Part shown: piece by piece, positions 22,362 to 33,671 of the stretch
Layout: every line of letters starts with the position of its first letter
Position numbering within the stretch: position 1 is the first letter of the stretch
Source: Epithemia pelagica
Lineage: Eukaryota; Bacillariophyta; Bacillariophyceae; Surirellales; Surirellaceae
DNA: 64,000 nucleotides
NCBI GenBank assembly: GCA_946965045.2
Contig: OX337238.1
Span: 992,001 to 1,056,000, forward strand
Reading direction: 5' to 3'
Notes under the pieces: generated by a model
Database searches by the model: none
What the model was told of the DNA's origin: nothing
The model's input: only the letters and a program-made list of their open reading frames with translations
Translations under genes and position numbers: made by a program

Positions 22362-22585
22362 TTTTTCATTTTGGGCTATTCTAATTTTATACACTAAAAT
22401 AAAAATCCAAGTACAGTAATTTTTAGGGCTTATGTAGTGTGGGTAGCGTTTTGGGAAAGGTACGACGACGAGTGGTGAAGGTAGCATTCCACCTACACCT
22501 GCTCCGTACACCGGACACACACCACATCAACTCGACGACAATCCGAAACTACCCCGGCTTCCCATCGAACATCCTCCGTTCCACA

Positions 22586-23425
22586 ATGGCGGCGGCGGCG
22601 GCGGCACCGGCTAGCCAACAAAACAACAACGAGCAGGCGGGCCAACCCACCACCCACACGGCAAGACTCCTCGACCTCACCCGTCGAATTACTCAGCGCA
22701 ACCAAGAAACAAACGAAAACAACTCGGACACCACAACGACCCCAACAACAAGAGCACGATCGACCACACCGACAACACAACCACCACGAAAAAGGGCCGC
22801 CCCTTCCGACGACACAAACGGAAACCAGGAACAAGAGGCCCCAACAGACAACGATAGCGATCCATACGACGACCGATACAACTGGACCGCAGTCGCAGAG
22901 ACGGTCGCCCGACAAGCAGAAACACATCACCACAAAGGATTGGACATCCAAACGGACAGCCGAAACACCTTCTCCACTCTGTCCTCGATCAATCGATACT
23001 CCGTCTTAGGCGAACACCCAGAGAACGATTACAACGAAGAAACAGACCGCTACCACGACGGGAACCCAAATGACGTGGAAATGGAGGAAGAAGAATTAGA
23101 CGAGTGGGACAACATGTCGGATTCGGAACGCTCCAGAGCCTTACTTCAACCAAACGACACTTCCCACAACAACCCCTCACAGAACACGATGAGCGAGATT
23201 CAACAAATCACCGCATTCGTTCAACAAAACAACAGCTCCCAACTCCCAGCCCTGGAGAAATACATCGGCACCATCACCTCCTTCACCACGGAAACAGATG
23301 CGCAAGACGCCTGGGAATTTGCGGAGAGGCTTGTCCAGCAGAAACGGCCCTCAAATTCCCCCGTCGCCGGCCCCCGCCCCGGCCATGTGGACCCGCATGA
23401 CAATATGGGCCAAAGGGCCGAATGA
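22586..23425 (+). CDS. Retrotransposon ORF1
   Basis: It encodes 279 residues from ATG 22586, which lies in a TCCACAATGG context; the frame is open further upstream but has no ATG there. The protein is Asn/Gln/Thr-rich in its first half, with a basic PPRKRAAP stretch. An acidic segment (EMEEEELDEWDNMS) and a short helical tail follow. There is no zinc knuckle, so an RNA-binding role is only inferred from its position. Its TGA (23423-23425) overlaps the ATG of ORF2 as ATGA. Confidence 0.7.
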   Translation: MAAAAAAPASQQNNNEQAGQPTTHTARLLDLTRRITQRNQETNENNSDTTTTPTTRARSTTPTTQPPRKRAAPSDDTNGNQEQEAPTDNDSDPYDDRYNWTAVAETVARQAETHHHKGLDIQTDSRNTFSTLSSINRYSVLGEHPENDYNEETDRYHDGNPNDVEMEEEELDEWDNMSDSERSRALLQPNDTSHNNPSQNTMSEIQQITAFVQQNNSSQLPALEKYIGTITSFTTETDAQDAWEFAERLVQQKRPSNSPVAGPRPGHVDPHDNMGQRAE

Positions 23426-26400
23426 GCAACACAACACACCCCATCCGATGCTGCCCAGTGCCAAACTGCAGCTGGAAACCGACCAATCCACCAACACAGA
23501 AACAAAACAAAAAAGAAACCATCCTCCAACTGAAACAACACCTAATCCAAGCCCACAACGACACTCCCCTGTCGGACCACATCGACGAAACATACTGCAA
23601 ACGGCACGGCTTCCACGCGTGTCTCCAATGCAACAAGCCCACAACGATCTTCACAACTCCCGGCCACCTGAGAAACCATCAAGAGAATAAGCATACTAGA
23701 ACAACAACCAATTTACAGATAGTATTAAATACTTACAGGCACGCAGACAACCAGACGGCACACAATTGGAAGGCCGCCATCGATTTTCTCCACCACCTGG
23801 AGATTACACCCCCTCCCTTCCGAAGAACGATTTGGCACAAGCTCAAACACCCACTACGCAAAGAATACTTCGTGGCATATCACAACGTCGTACGTTGGAT
23901 CCTCGAAGCAACACCTCCGCTCCGAAACGACACGAAGAGAGACACAAGACCAAGCGCAGCACAAACAGACTCCAGCCCCTTCTGGAAGCTCCTGCTTCTG
24001 ATGGAACCCCTCTTTTTGGCACCTCCAGCCGCCACCGAACACAAACGACCTTCAGAAGCAATACGAGCATGCCACCAATTGTTCAAAGAAGGCAAAATCC
24101 AAGAACTCTACGATGCCATCTGGCAGCCCCCAGCAAACCGACAGCCAGGACAACAACCAACACCAAACCAGGGACAAGAACACCAACACGCCCCCCCCCC
24201 CCCCTCCTTCCCGAGTCGCGGCGGCACAGAGAGCGGCAGACGCAGGAAACTATTCAACCGCCTTCACGAGACTCACAACACACATGCCAACAGCAACTCT
24301 AACGCCACCACGGGTGGAAACCATCCGAAAAGAACTTTTCCCCCCAAGACGAGACCCACCACCGACAACGAGACAAAAGGGACACCTCCAACACCCTCCG
24401 TCCCCAGACCAATACCTCCACCTCGAGAGCAGATTGTTCGAATTGGCAATCCGTCAGATGAAACCCGGCACAGCCTCGGGCCCATTTGCGTCGTGCACAG
24501 ACGCTCTCACCTCCATGGCACTTCACCGAACGACCAAAGCACCGAACGCAACAAGGCCATACTTCCAGAGCCTACAAGAGCTCTTCCAGTTGATTGTTAC
24601 AGCACAACTCCCACCACCAATCCACGCAATCTTGGGCAGCAACTATTTTTTGGCCCTACACAAAGATCCAGCCCGGCCAGAACGCCTCCGACCCATCGGC
24701 ATCGGAACCGCACTGAGACGCCTGGCCGCCAAAATAGCACTCGTCCATGTATCAGATGCAGTCCAGCCCCTATTCGTCAAAGGGGGACAGTACGGAATAC
24801 AAGTCCCTGGCGGCATTGATTTTGTGGCCCACACAACGATGGTCGCCGTCCAAAGCAATATAATCCAACCAACGACACCCACCCGTGCCCTCCTACTCCT
24901 TGACCTCAGAAATATGTTCAACAACACGTCGAGGACAGAGGCGCGTAAGATCCTGCTGCAACACAAAGCAACCTCGACGCTCGTCCCACTCTTCGACCTA
25001 CTTACACAAACGGCCACCCCCTCTTGGTACTTCAACGAACAACAAACAGCCGACAAGTTCATGCAAACAGAAGGATTCCCGCAAGGATGCCCGCTAAGCC
25101 CGCTCTTCTCGTGTCTAGTCCTTCTGGCTCTCACCACCCAAATCAACACCGAACAATGGGCAAGAGCCCTGGCCCGCCAACAAGCAGGAGACCTTCACGA
25201 CGACGGTAAGGGTGGACAAGCGCACACCGCGTCGATTATGGACGATACGTCCATCAGCCTCCCACACGAGGACCTCCCTTGGTTCCTACGACGTTTCGAG
25301 GAGTTAGGGAAACCGCTCGGAGTGGAACTAAACAAACAGAAAACGTACATCCTCACCACCACCACCGGCACATCCCCGGCAACCTCTCTCTCCAACAACA
25401 AAAAGCAGAGCCTCATCACCGCGCTCCGTTTCCTCAACCCCTCCAATCCAGACCAACACGAAATCACCGGCGGCACCAGATTCCTTGGCCAACCAATTGG
25501 ATCCGCCGCCTTCGCCAGACACTTCATTGCACTTCGTCTTGAATCAATGGCGGCAAAAATCAACATGTTAGAGAACCTTCCTGACCTACAAACCAGAAGC
25601 CACCTTTTTCGCTACTCACTCGTTTCCTCCGTCCTCCACCTACTCCCAGTCGACTTGGTCCTGGCCCACCCCGACCCCCAAGCCACAACCACGGTTTGGG
25701 ACAGCCCAGTGACCCAATCCACCCACAAACTCGTCAAAAAGTTCCTCGCACAACTGACCTCCGTCCCTCACGACCAGATCACGGAAACGGCTACTCTGAT
25801 CGCGTCCGTCCCCAACCGCCTCGGCGGACTTGGCTACCACAATGCCTCCTCCGCTGCTCGACCAAGACTCATCACCCAAACCGCCCGTACACTCCAACTC
25901 GCGGCATCCACAGACACACCGGTCCCCGGACCACACAAAACCTTCTGGAACGACTGGAAACACAGCGAGATCCCCTGGCTGACAACGTTCCGACGTTCTT
26001 TGGCCCTGTACGCAAAAGAACTAGCCGGCGACAACATGACCGACCCACGTCGCTTTGATAGAACCACCCACCGTGGATTGTTGCATCATACCATCGTGGA
26101 ACACACCATCCCACAGCTGATCGACTCCTCCCCCGCCCATCTACGTCCCTCGCTCCCATCCGCCCTTTCACCTCTCACCAGTCTGGCATTCCACCTGCCC
26201 AGGACAGCTGAAGCCTTCCGACTGGACAACGAAACTTTCTCCACGGCAGTCAAACGAAAACTCAGACTCCCAATCCTGCCCGACTCTCTGTGCCAAAAGT
26301 GCATATGCAACGCAGGCCCACCAATTGACCCAGAAGGGGACCATCTGTTCTCGTGTGCTGCAGCGTCCAAGACTGCCCTCTCCAACACACTGCGTGATTC

Positions 26401-27253
26401 CCTCTTTGACATCCTCCAACACCTCGCCCCACGAGCAGGCTTGGTGGCGGACTTTAGAGATGTGCACGTTGAGCCTCCTGGTCTGGCTCCACAACATTCG
26501 CGAAACATCCGTCCTGCGGACGTGGGTCTGCTCTTGCAGCAACCACACAAAAACGACCCTTTTCATTATATCGCACTCGATATCACCATTCCCCCGCCAC
26601 CAGCCCGATCGCCCATTCCTGCCCCGGCCGACCCTCTTGCCCTTGCCTCCGCTGCTTCGAGGCCGCATCAGGAATCCGCTAGATCGAAATACTGCCGTGA
26701 CGACGACACAGCCAAGCACCTCTTCCGCAACGGAGTTTACCTCCTGCCAATCACCATCGACCATCTTGGCTCTTTGGGATCCTTTGCCCAATCCTTCCTC
26801 TTCCACAGCGACGATCTGCCACACCAATTCTCCTCAGCCGTCCCACCGGAATGGCAAGATGCCCATTTCGGAAAATCTCCGACCCGAAGCAAACCCCACC
26901 CAGCAGCCTATGCCCTTTACGAACAACTCCAAGAACTACCGCAGAATATCGCGTCCAAAGCCACTTCTCGTACTCCAGGTTTTTCATTCCCGGAAGCACA
27001 CATAAACTCGATCGGATACTTTGCCAAAGCATCCCTCTCTCATGCCATTGTCTCTTCTCTGGCGACACACCTCAACAGACAGATATCAGCAATACGCGCA
27101 CAAGAATTCAAAAGCCGGATCCTAAAAACTCAGCGCGCCAGATTGGAACAACGAGGCTTCGCCCCACAGATGCCACTACACACGCCATTCTCTTTAGCAC
27201 AATTCTTCCCGGCAGAACACCAGCCCCACCTGCTTTGCGGTACAGCCGCTTAG
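23422..27253 (+). CDS. Retrotransposon ORF2: zinc finger, reverse transcriptase, CCHC and endonuclease (frame shift at a C14 run)
   Basis: Translation from ATG 23422 begins with Cys-His finger segments (CPVPNC, then CLQCNKPTTIF with H-x5-H). It continues to the 14-C run at 24191-24204, where the frame moves so that the second part reads to TAA 27251-27253. In the second part RT motif A is LLLLDLRNMFN (about 24890-24920), motif B is EGFPQGCPLSPLF, and motif C is SIMDDTSI (about 25232-25255), with Met in place of the usual Tyr-x before DD. C-terminal features are CQKCICN with GDHLFSC (CCHC) and RPADV with ALDITI, fitting a restriction-like endonuclease. Total length is about 1270 residues. The frame change could be mutation, sequencing error or transcriptional slippage. 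Confidence 0.75.
24191..24204 (+). other. Run of 14 C at the ORF2 frame change
   Basis: A pure C14 tract lies exactly where the upstream and downstream ORF2 frames meet. Homopolymers of this length are prone to polymerase slippage in vivo and to sequencing error. The run encodes a Pro stretch in either frame, so a length change would be tolerated locally. Confidence 0.85.
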
Positions 27254-27433
27254 CAACACCTGCACATCATAGACCACTAAAATAAAGAAAAACACAACAA
27301 AACCAAACGGCTGTATTCCATTGCAGGAGAAGGCAACAGACGACGCGGTCATATTTCCATACACATACACGTCGGTGAGGTCGGAAGCGGTCGACAGTGT
27401 TTCGAACTCAGCAGCAAAGGAGGAGATTGAAAC

Positions 27434-28540
27434 ATGGTTGGCAAAAAGAAGGCTTCCAAAGCGGATGCGAGTGATCCGATAGAACATGAATTGACCATGG
27501 TTGAGACTGGTTTAGAAGTGAGTTCGACAAAGAAGGAAGCAACGAAACAAGCCGTGTCGGCGTCGTCGTCCAAAAGTCTTCGAGCCAGTAGCAGGCAGAG
27601 CAGCAAGAAACTTCAAGCGGATGGTGCGGCTGGAGACGCAACCTCTCAAGATCGCTCTCTCGTGGGAAAGGCACCACGCACCTTTTGTCGGTTGATTGTG
27701 TGTTGTCTTTGCTTGGGTTTAATTGCGGGTATTGTTATTTTGGTCTGGTTTGTGATTGACGAAGGAGACGATGATCCACAACCAGTCGCATCCTGTGGTG
27801 ATTGTCACTGTATTTTGGACGGTGATGTACCCACCTGTCCGTCTCCGGCTCCGATCAGCAATTATTCCAAGGACTTTTTGCAAGCCCTGCGTGAACAAGA
27901 AGCCACCAATGCGTTCCCCTTGCTGAATTGCGACCCCTATGTGGACAGTCCGTGCGAATACGATCCTCCGAATAATGCCCTAGGAGACGACGCAGTTTGT
28001 GGCTTGCATTATGACGATGACGTCAACTGTACGACTTACAAGTTGCAAAGTTACGCCAGTCGAACGGTGGCCGAAGAGGCCGGAGCCTTTGTCACTCATT
28101 TGGGAGAATGCGGTGCCTGTAGTACGACGTTTGATTTGGCCGTGTATTTGGAGTACATTGACTTGACCACTTTCGGAACACGGTGCGGGGCACGTGCCTT
28201 GGCCAGTTACGACGAAGGTGTCAAGTGTTTTATGGATTTGGGATTTTCCGAGCCCTGTGCCGATATACGGACGGATAATGCCCGCAATACTGGTCGTGAA
28301 TGCACCTTGACCTGCGCCCTCAACGATTTGCGAGACAAACCCAACAATGGTGCACCACCGTTCTGTCCTCTCAATGATTGCCTCACGTGTGACGAAGAAG
28401 AAAGTGGACCCCTTTTCAAACAGCATGCGGGTCGTACACGAAGACGGTCCGGGTTGCTCTCGGCCATTGCTCGAAAATGTTCCTCGATTGCCGATATCAC
28501 ACACCAAGTCTGTCCTCTAACGACACCCTTGGCAGGATAA
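27434..28540 (+). CDS. Type II membrane protein with a Cys-rich outer domain, unknown family
   Basis: A 368-residue, single-exon frame from ATG 27434. The first ~85 residues are Lys/Ser-rich and probably cytoplasmic. One hydrophobic helix spans about 86-108 (LIVCCLCLGLIAGIVILVWFV). The remaining ~260 residues contain about 20 cysteines in short spaced groups (SCGDCHC, GECGACS, CTLTCALN, CPLNDCLTCDEE), typical of a disulfide-bonded secreted or luminal domain. I do not recognise the family. The retrotransposon 3' end lies only ~150 bp upstream, so the promoter is probably within or displaced by that insertion. Confidence 0.75.
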   Translation: MVGKKKASKADASDPIEHELTMVETGLEVSSTKKEATKQAVSASSSKSLRASSRQSSKKLQADGAAGDATSQDRSLVGKAPRTFCRLIVCCLCLGLIAGIVILVWFVIDEGDDDPQPVASCGDCHCILDGDVPTCPSPAPISNYSKDFLQALREQEATNAFPLLNCDPYVDSPCEYDPPNNALGDDAVCGLHYDDDVNCTTYKLQSYASRTVAEEAGAFVTHLGECGACSTTFDLAVYLEYIDLTTFGTRCGARALASYDEGVKCFMDLGFSEPCADIRTDNARNTGRECTLTCALNDLRDKPNNGAPPFCPLNDCLTCDEEESGPLFKQHAGRTRRRSGLLSAIARKCSSIADITHQVCPLTTPLAG

Positions 28541-30279
28541 AATGTGACAGACCATACAACAACACAATGTCGCTGGTTGTAATCATGTTTGTTTTCTTGA
28601 ACAATCCGTTGTGGGTCTTGTGTGAGGCTCTGCGCCATGGAGCGAGTGCTTTTGTCCATTTGATTTGGACCTGTCCACTTTTTTAATTTTCTGCTCGTTA
28701 CGATTGACGATGTCCTCGTGTGTCACCAATGCATTCCATTCAAATCATCGCGATTCTTTAGTATTTAGCAATTCAATTATTTGTCTTATATCCTCAATGG
28801 ATGATTGTGTAGACGACATCGGGAACCCTGATTGGTACGTTCCAGCTCCTCTCCAGATACGCGGACCCGAATCTGTAAGCAGCCAGCAGATCTCGTGAAA
28901 GCCACGGCCTGCGTTGATCCACATCAATGTCTTGTCAGTGCCGTCAAAGATGCCACGAAAAACGTTTCGTCGAGGTGTTACCGAAACCTTCAATTCAACT
29001 TGACGTAAACTATGGAGATTTGAACCATAATCGGACTTGGCAACATCAACGTCACTCTGACTCTTGCACGAGACCACCATCCAATGACACGAGCAACAAA
29101 GACTCCTTCGATAAATCAGACTTATAAATCATGGAGCCATGTCCTCCAATGTCATCACGGTGCAAGGCTAGGCGATGGAGGAAGCAACCGAACATGACCC
29201 TACTGAAAGGAACAGGCTCCGACAATTATGATTTTACAAAGCATTTCCTCCAAGGAAAGCCGTGACAATAGCGCTTCGCCTAATACAAGGATCTGTCCAT
29301 GACAGGACGAGAATCAACACGAGGTTGTTCGAAACAAACAAAGAAAAACGTTTTGCAAGATGTACGAAGTAGAATCATAATGCGTACGAATGGAGAAGCG
29401 GAATCCTGTCATGAAATATCTTTGCACTTTGCTCCCTTGTCTTTTTTCTATTTGTGAAGTTCACCGAGCCTGAACATGCTGTGCTTTGTTTGTCAATTCG
29501 ACATGCCATGAGCTTCCTAGGACCATTTGACCATGCATATGCCTTTAGGCTTGTGCTTCTTCCAGTTTGTGGTTGTCGACAGTTCATTCCTGCCAAGGAA
29601 CATTCCGAATCACGAATATGGAAGTTGAAGATATCTCGTGGCTTCGAAAACATAACATCCTCTTTATTCTTGTTTAGTTGGAGGAGAGTTCTTTTCGACA
29701 CGCGGAGAAGAACCGAATGGAGTAGGGCTTGGACCCTTGATCATTCTAAACGATCAACAGAGCACAGAAAAATGGAGACGACAACGAGCAGTCCGAATGC
29801 ATCTGTGCGTGCGTTTTGGGGGAGCAATGGGGGAGATACGTGACATTTTGACATACGATTGAATGGATGTGCTGCCAATCCGGCCATGCTGCAGTCCGAG
29901 ACAGAAAAGGGCGGCATTCATTATCCAATGGATTTGTTCCGAGATGGGCAATGCCCAGCACGTGTATCATCTCTATCAGAGAGAAGGTCGACCCCGAGCA
30001 TGGCGACCATTCCTTTAAACGCACAAGAAAATTCAAGAACGTCGTCAGGTCGGATCCAATTTGAAACTTGGCTTCACGTCGGAGTGCTCATGGGAATAGG
30101 CACTTCTCGGACAACAAACACGGAAGCAGAACATTATCCCGCCACTGGATTCATAGGAGAGGGATGATGAGATCATCAGTGAGCAAACTCATCTTGGTCT
30201 CATAATTCTGAGTTTGGATCAGATCCAATCTCGTCTTCGAAGGTCGAGAACCAACAAGCAAGTACACAACCCAGTAACT
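28541..30279. other. Intergenic region, 1.7 kb
   Basis: No gene is supported. A minus-strand frame of 111 codons near 28745-29080 and scattered shorter frames show no clear domain. The last ~90 bp (from about 30190) are nearly identical to the sequence upstream of the second Lys/Gly-rich gene at 42655-42744, so the duplicated unit includes the proximal promoter and 5' leader. Confidence 0.5.
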
Positions 30280-31609
30280 ATGAAGGTCTTGTACGCAATC
30301 ATTCTGGCCATGTTGGCCCTTTCTGTCCAGACAGAATCCCAACCGATTCGATCCTTGGAAGAAGAAGTAAGTCATTACTATGTTATCTTTTTGTGATCCG
30401 TGATATGTTGTTGTACTTGAGCTGACGAATCAATGTTTTAATCAGCCTTCGAAAGGAAAGGGCAAGGGTAAAGGAGAGGGTGACAGCGATTACTCCAAGG
30501 GCAAAGGAAAAGGAAAAGGCAAAGGTGGTGACGATGACTACTCTAAAGGCAAAGGAAAAGGAAAAGGCAAGGGTAAAGGTGAAGATGATTCTCCCAAGAG
30601 CAAAGGCATGGGCAAGAAGGAAAAAGGCGAAGATGATACTTCGAAAGGAAAAGGCAAGGGCAAGGGCAAAGGTGAAGATGATTATTCGAAAGGAAAAGGA
30701 AAGGGCAAGGGCAAAGGAAAGGGTGAGGAGTATTCGAAGGGCAAAGGAAAAGGTAAGGGATATGAACCTGCACCCTATTACTCGAAAGGTAAGGGTGTTG
30801 AGCCCACACCCAAGCCGACTCCCAAACCAACACCAAAGCCAACACCAAAGGCGACTCCCAAACCAACACCAAAGCCGACTCCCAAACCGACTCCCAAGCC
30901 TACACCAAAGCCTACGCCGAAGCCGACTCCCAAGCCAACCCCCAAGCCGACCGATAAGCCTACGCCGAAGCCCACCCCCAAACCGACTCCCAAGCCAACC
31001 GATAAGCCTACTGTGAAACCTACTGCTGCTCCACCAGCCAAGGGCAAAGGAAAGGGATATGAAGAACCATCCAAGGGCAAGGGTAAAGGAAAGGGATATG
31101 AGGAACCATCCAAGGGCGAGGGTAAAGGAAAGGGATATGAGGAACCATCCAAGGGCAAGGGTAAAGGAAAGGGTAAGGGATCTTCCGACTATGATCTTCC
31201 GAGATGCCGCAAGAGTGAATTTGTCGTGTCGCAGGAATGGAACGGCCCTGTTCTTCTCCCTGATGGAACCATTGTAGAGCTCACGGAAGAGAACCCGTTT
31301 GCTCCTCCTGGTCTTGGAGTTCAAGTGGCATTTGTTGGAGAGGTTTTTAATATGGGTCACAAGTATGTTGTTGGTAACAGTATTGAGTCCTGTACACGAC
31401 TTGATAAGGCCAATGTGTGGCACTGTGAAGGTACCCTTGTGGATTTGTATGGCTGCAAGGGTCAATTGTCGTTTTCGGGTGTGTTTAAAGACGAGACGTG
31501 GACTGGCGAGTTTGTAATCACTGGCGGAACAGGTGACTTTGCTGGTGCAACTGGTATTATTACAGACGAGGTTGAGTTGTATTCTATTCGAACAATCACG
31601 ATTGAATAA
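30280..31609 (+). CDS. Secreted Lys/Gly-repeat protein with C-terminal beta-barrel-like domain, copy 1
   Basis: Exon 1 (30280-30366) encodes a signal peptide ([20 protein letters not shown]). A GTAAGT...CAG intron (30367-30445, phase 0) separates it from exon 2 (30446-31609), giving 416 residues. After the signal come repeated SKGKGKGKG blocks with acidic spacers, about 20 Pro-Thr-Pro-Lys units, then more [11 protein letters not shown] blocks. The C-terminal ~140 residues are folded and end with [12 protein letters not shown], which resembles the glycine motif of dirigent / allene-oxide-cyclase-type barrels. Lys-rich secreted repeats recall silaffin-like cell wall proteins, but the role is inferred. 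Copy 2 lies at 42745. Confidence 0.8.
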
Positions 31610-31880
31610 GCACATCTTTGACCAGGTCAATGTGACAATTGTATCCTGTTCTTTTGATTATCAACCCATTTGCGAATTCCAATGTATGAAGTGGATTCTG
31701 TCGTTGGTCGGTGCTGACTGTTGGTTTCTGGGTCATGGAATCTTGTGTAAGGGCACTTTGCTTGGCCCTGGATTTATGCGCCTTTTCGAGGAATCAAGAG
31801 CGACAGTGACAACTGCAAACCTAAGCAAATAATAAAGGACTGTTTATATTCCATGAACTAAATCTGTTGATCGATGCAAA

Positions 31881-33094
31881 CTACCACAAAACGTTCCTCG
31901 ACAAACGTAGTCCAGCACCCATCAAGAGCATTTGATCCACAGTTCCATGTTCAGTAAAAGGATTGGAATGACTGGAGATGCTCCCCCATGTCCCCACGAG
32001 ATGCGCGGTCGGAAGCACCGGTAACTGTTGCGGTACGTTCATCAGTTTTATTTCTCGTCGACAAGTTTCTACCACTGAAACCAACTGAACATCGTATTGA
32101 TAGGGATGCCGTCCATAGACATATTCAAATTGCATGCTTTGTAAAGACCAAGTTCCATTGCGAATGGTACTATGTACTGTGCGACGAAACGCTGCCGCGA
32201 TCTGCGCTTCCTGTGCCTGCTGTCGGCTCGCTCGTTCATCTTGTTCCTCGCCCTCTTGGCCTTGTTCTTCCTCCTCCTCTTCGTCGATATCGTCATTGTT
32301 GTGTCCTTGCTGCGGTCCTTCGTGTTCTTGTTCAAAGGCATATCCGGTACACGTTCCATTCGGCCACAATGTGATGCTCCCGTGTGCAACATACGAAAAG
32401 AGTTGTCGTCCATCGCGGACAAAGTTGTACAAGGCGTACGTACCAGGAACAAGAAATCCAGATTGTTCCAGCGGTCGTAGATCAGCTATCCATTGGACTG
32501 AGAGATTGGGAACCAAGAAGGACCGACCGCAACGAGGTATCCCAAGAAGGCGTTGGCGTTCGGCCAAGGCGCATTCTACCAAACTTGTGCGAGTAGCAGT
32601 ATCTGATATGCACGTGATGACGATATTTTGGTGGTTGTACTACCGTAGGCAAAAGCTCTGCAAACACAACGTAGTCGCAAAAAATCCGACAGGTCAGGAA
32701 GCATGGAAATAATTCGAATGAGCACTTCGTGAGGCAAATCCATGAAACAAAGAACGGAAGTGGACGAATCCGAAAGGGTGCCCTGGAAGCCGTCAGAGTC
32801 CCTATTGGAGGGTTCAATCAGTCGAAGTCTTTTGTTGTCATCTTTTGAAGAATTCAGGATCATTTGATCTGTTTGGAGATGATTTGGTTCTTCATCATCT
32901 TGTTTCACCAACGTTGCTTCCAACGTTGCTTCAATCTCAAATTGCGATTCTTGTTTTTGCTGCTGTTCTTCCGTCATGGCTTGCTCTGCCAGGAGACGTA
33001 TCTCCTCCGACAACTTGATGCGCCGTTCCAGAGACAACACTTCCATAGCTCTCGATAATGTCTCCATCGTCTCGTGGTCCATGATTCTGGACAT
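31881..33094 (-). CDS. F-box protein (2 exons)
   Basis: Exon 1 (33094-32644) and exon 2 (32575-31881) are joined by removing a 68-nt GT-AG intron (32576-32643), giving 381 residues in one frame. The start is the first in-frame ATG, at 33094; the frame stays open upstream to 33220 without an ATG. The F-box lies at about residues 117-150 (FMDLPHEVLIRIISML...DFLRLRCVCRAFAY). The C-terminal part has a beta-rich stretch (GTYALYNFVRDGRQLFSYV, GSITLWPNGTCTGYAF) and a Glu/Gln-rich loop. F-box proteins recruit targets to SCF ubiquitin ligases through SKP1; the target is unknown. The gene faces away from the sulfotransferase-like gene. Confidence 0.75.
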
Positions 33095-33410
33095 CGGTCT
33101 CGGTCTGACTTGTTGGTTGACAATCTCAAAGCGACGTAATCTTGGAGGGATTTGGGGGCGTTGCACAATCCCGATCCAGTTTTCACTATAAAAGGGGGTG
33201 GTAGTAGTGACAGCCCCCAAAGAAAGCTCGGAAGTTCGCTGCGCGCGTACACGCGCAAGCGCCAGGGATTGTTTATTGTTTCACATCTCGCACCAAAAAG
33301 AAGCCGCGCAAATATATAGGGAGTGATGGCTGGGCCCGCGCGTCTTTCTCGCAGGCCGAGGTCACTCTTTACTCCGGGTCCCTTTTCATCTTGGCTCATT
33401 TCGTGGATTG
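33095..33410. promoter_or_regulatory. Remaining half of a divergent promoter region, cut by the Copia insertion
   Basis: Before the insertion about 345 bp separated the F-box start and the sulfotransferase start. A plus-strand TATAAAAG followed by GGGG is present at 33187-33194, oriented toward the sulfotransferase side. The end of this stretch, GGATTG at 33405-33410, is the left target-site duplication. Confidence 0.45.
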
Positions 33411-33597
33411 TGTTAAAATATTGGACATATCGCCTCGCGTGCTCAACGGTCACAACGTATGCGCTACACAATTTTGGGGAACGTACACACGATTCCTACG
33501 GGATCACTCCATTCCATTCCACCCCTGATTTAACCTTATAATCTCTTTTGCCACCTGAGTCCAACTCATCTACTTGGGCCGTAGGAGAGTTTTCACA
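33411..33597 (+). repeat. Copia 5' LTR
   Basis: 187 bp, TGTTAAAATATT at the start and GTTTTCACA at the end. It matches the 3' LTR at 186 of 187 positions. Confidence 0.95.
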
Positions 33598-33671
33598 CGC
33601 TTCCTCTGCGCTAAAGTGCAGTTCACTCGACAGTCTCGATCAATCGCCTTCGAACCTTCGCAAGCACTACA

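Larger units (their letters stand above)
22586..27253 (+). mobile_element. Non-LTR retrotransposon with RT and restriction-like endonuclease
   Basis: Two overlapping ORFs are followed by a short 3' end at about 27290 without a long poly(A). The plus strand is strikingly C/A-rich. A 12-bp word, CACTAAAATAAA, occurs just outside each end (22392-22403 and 27275-27286). It may be a target duplication, or the 3' tail of this and an older element. No LTRs are present. A C-terminal CCHC finger plus a PD-(D/E)xK-like region, instead of an N-terminal apurinic endonuclease, places it with the early-branching, R2-like organisation. I cannot name the clade. Confidence 0.75.

Noticed and set aside
14440-27290. 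One retrotransposon interrupted by the Crypton-like gene
   Set aside because: The 14.7-17.1 kb ORF and the 22.6-27.3 kb element share composition, but the latter already has its own ORF1 and the former ends in its own 3' structure; no continuity is visible.
28745-29080. Minus-strand ORF of 111 codons
   Set aside because: Moderately protein-like, but alone, short and without a recognisable domain or splice partners.
30383-31630. Antisense ORF over the KGKG/PTPK repeats (also 42864-44132)
   Set aside because: A by-product of the low-complexity repeat; it yields Ser/Phe/Leu-rich repeats with no independent support.
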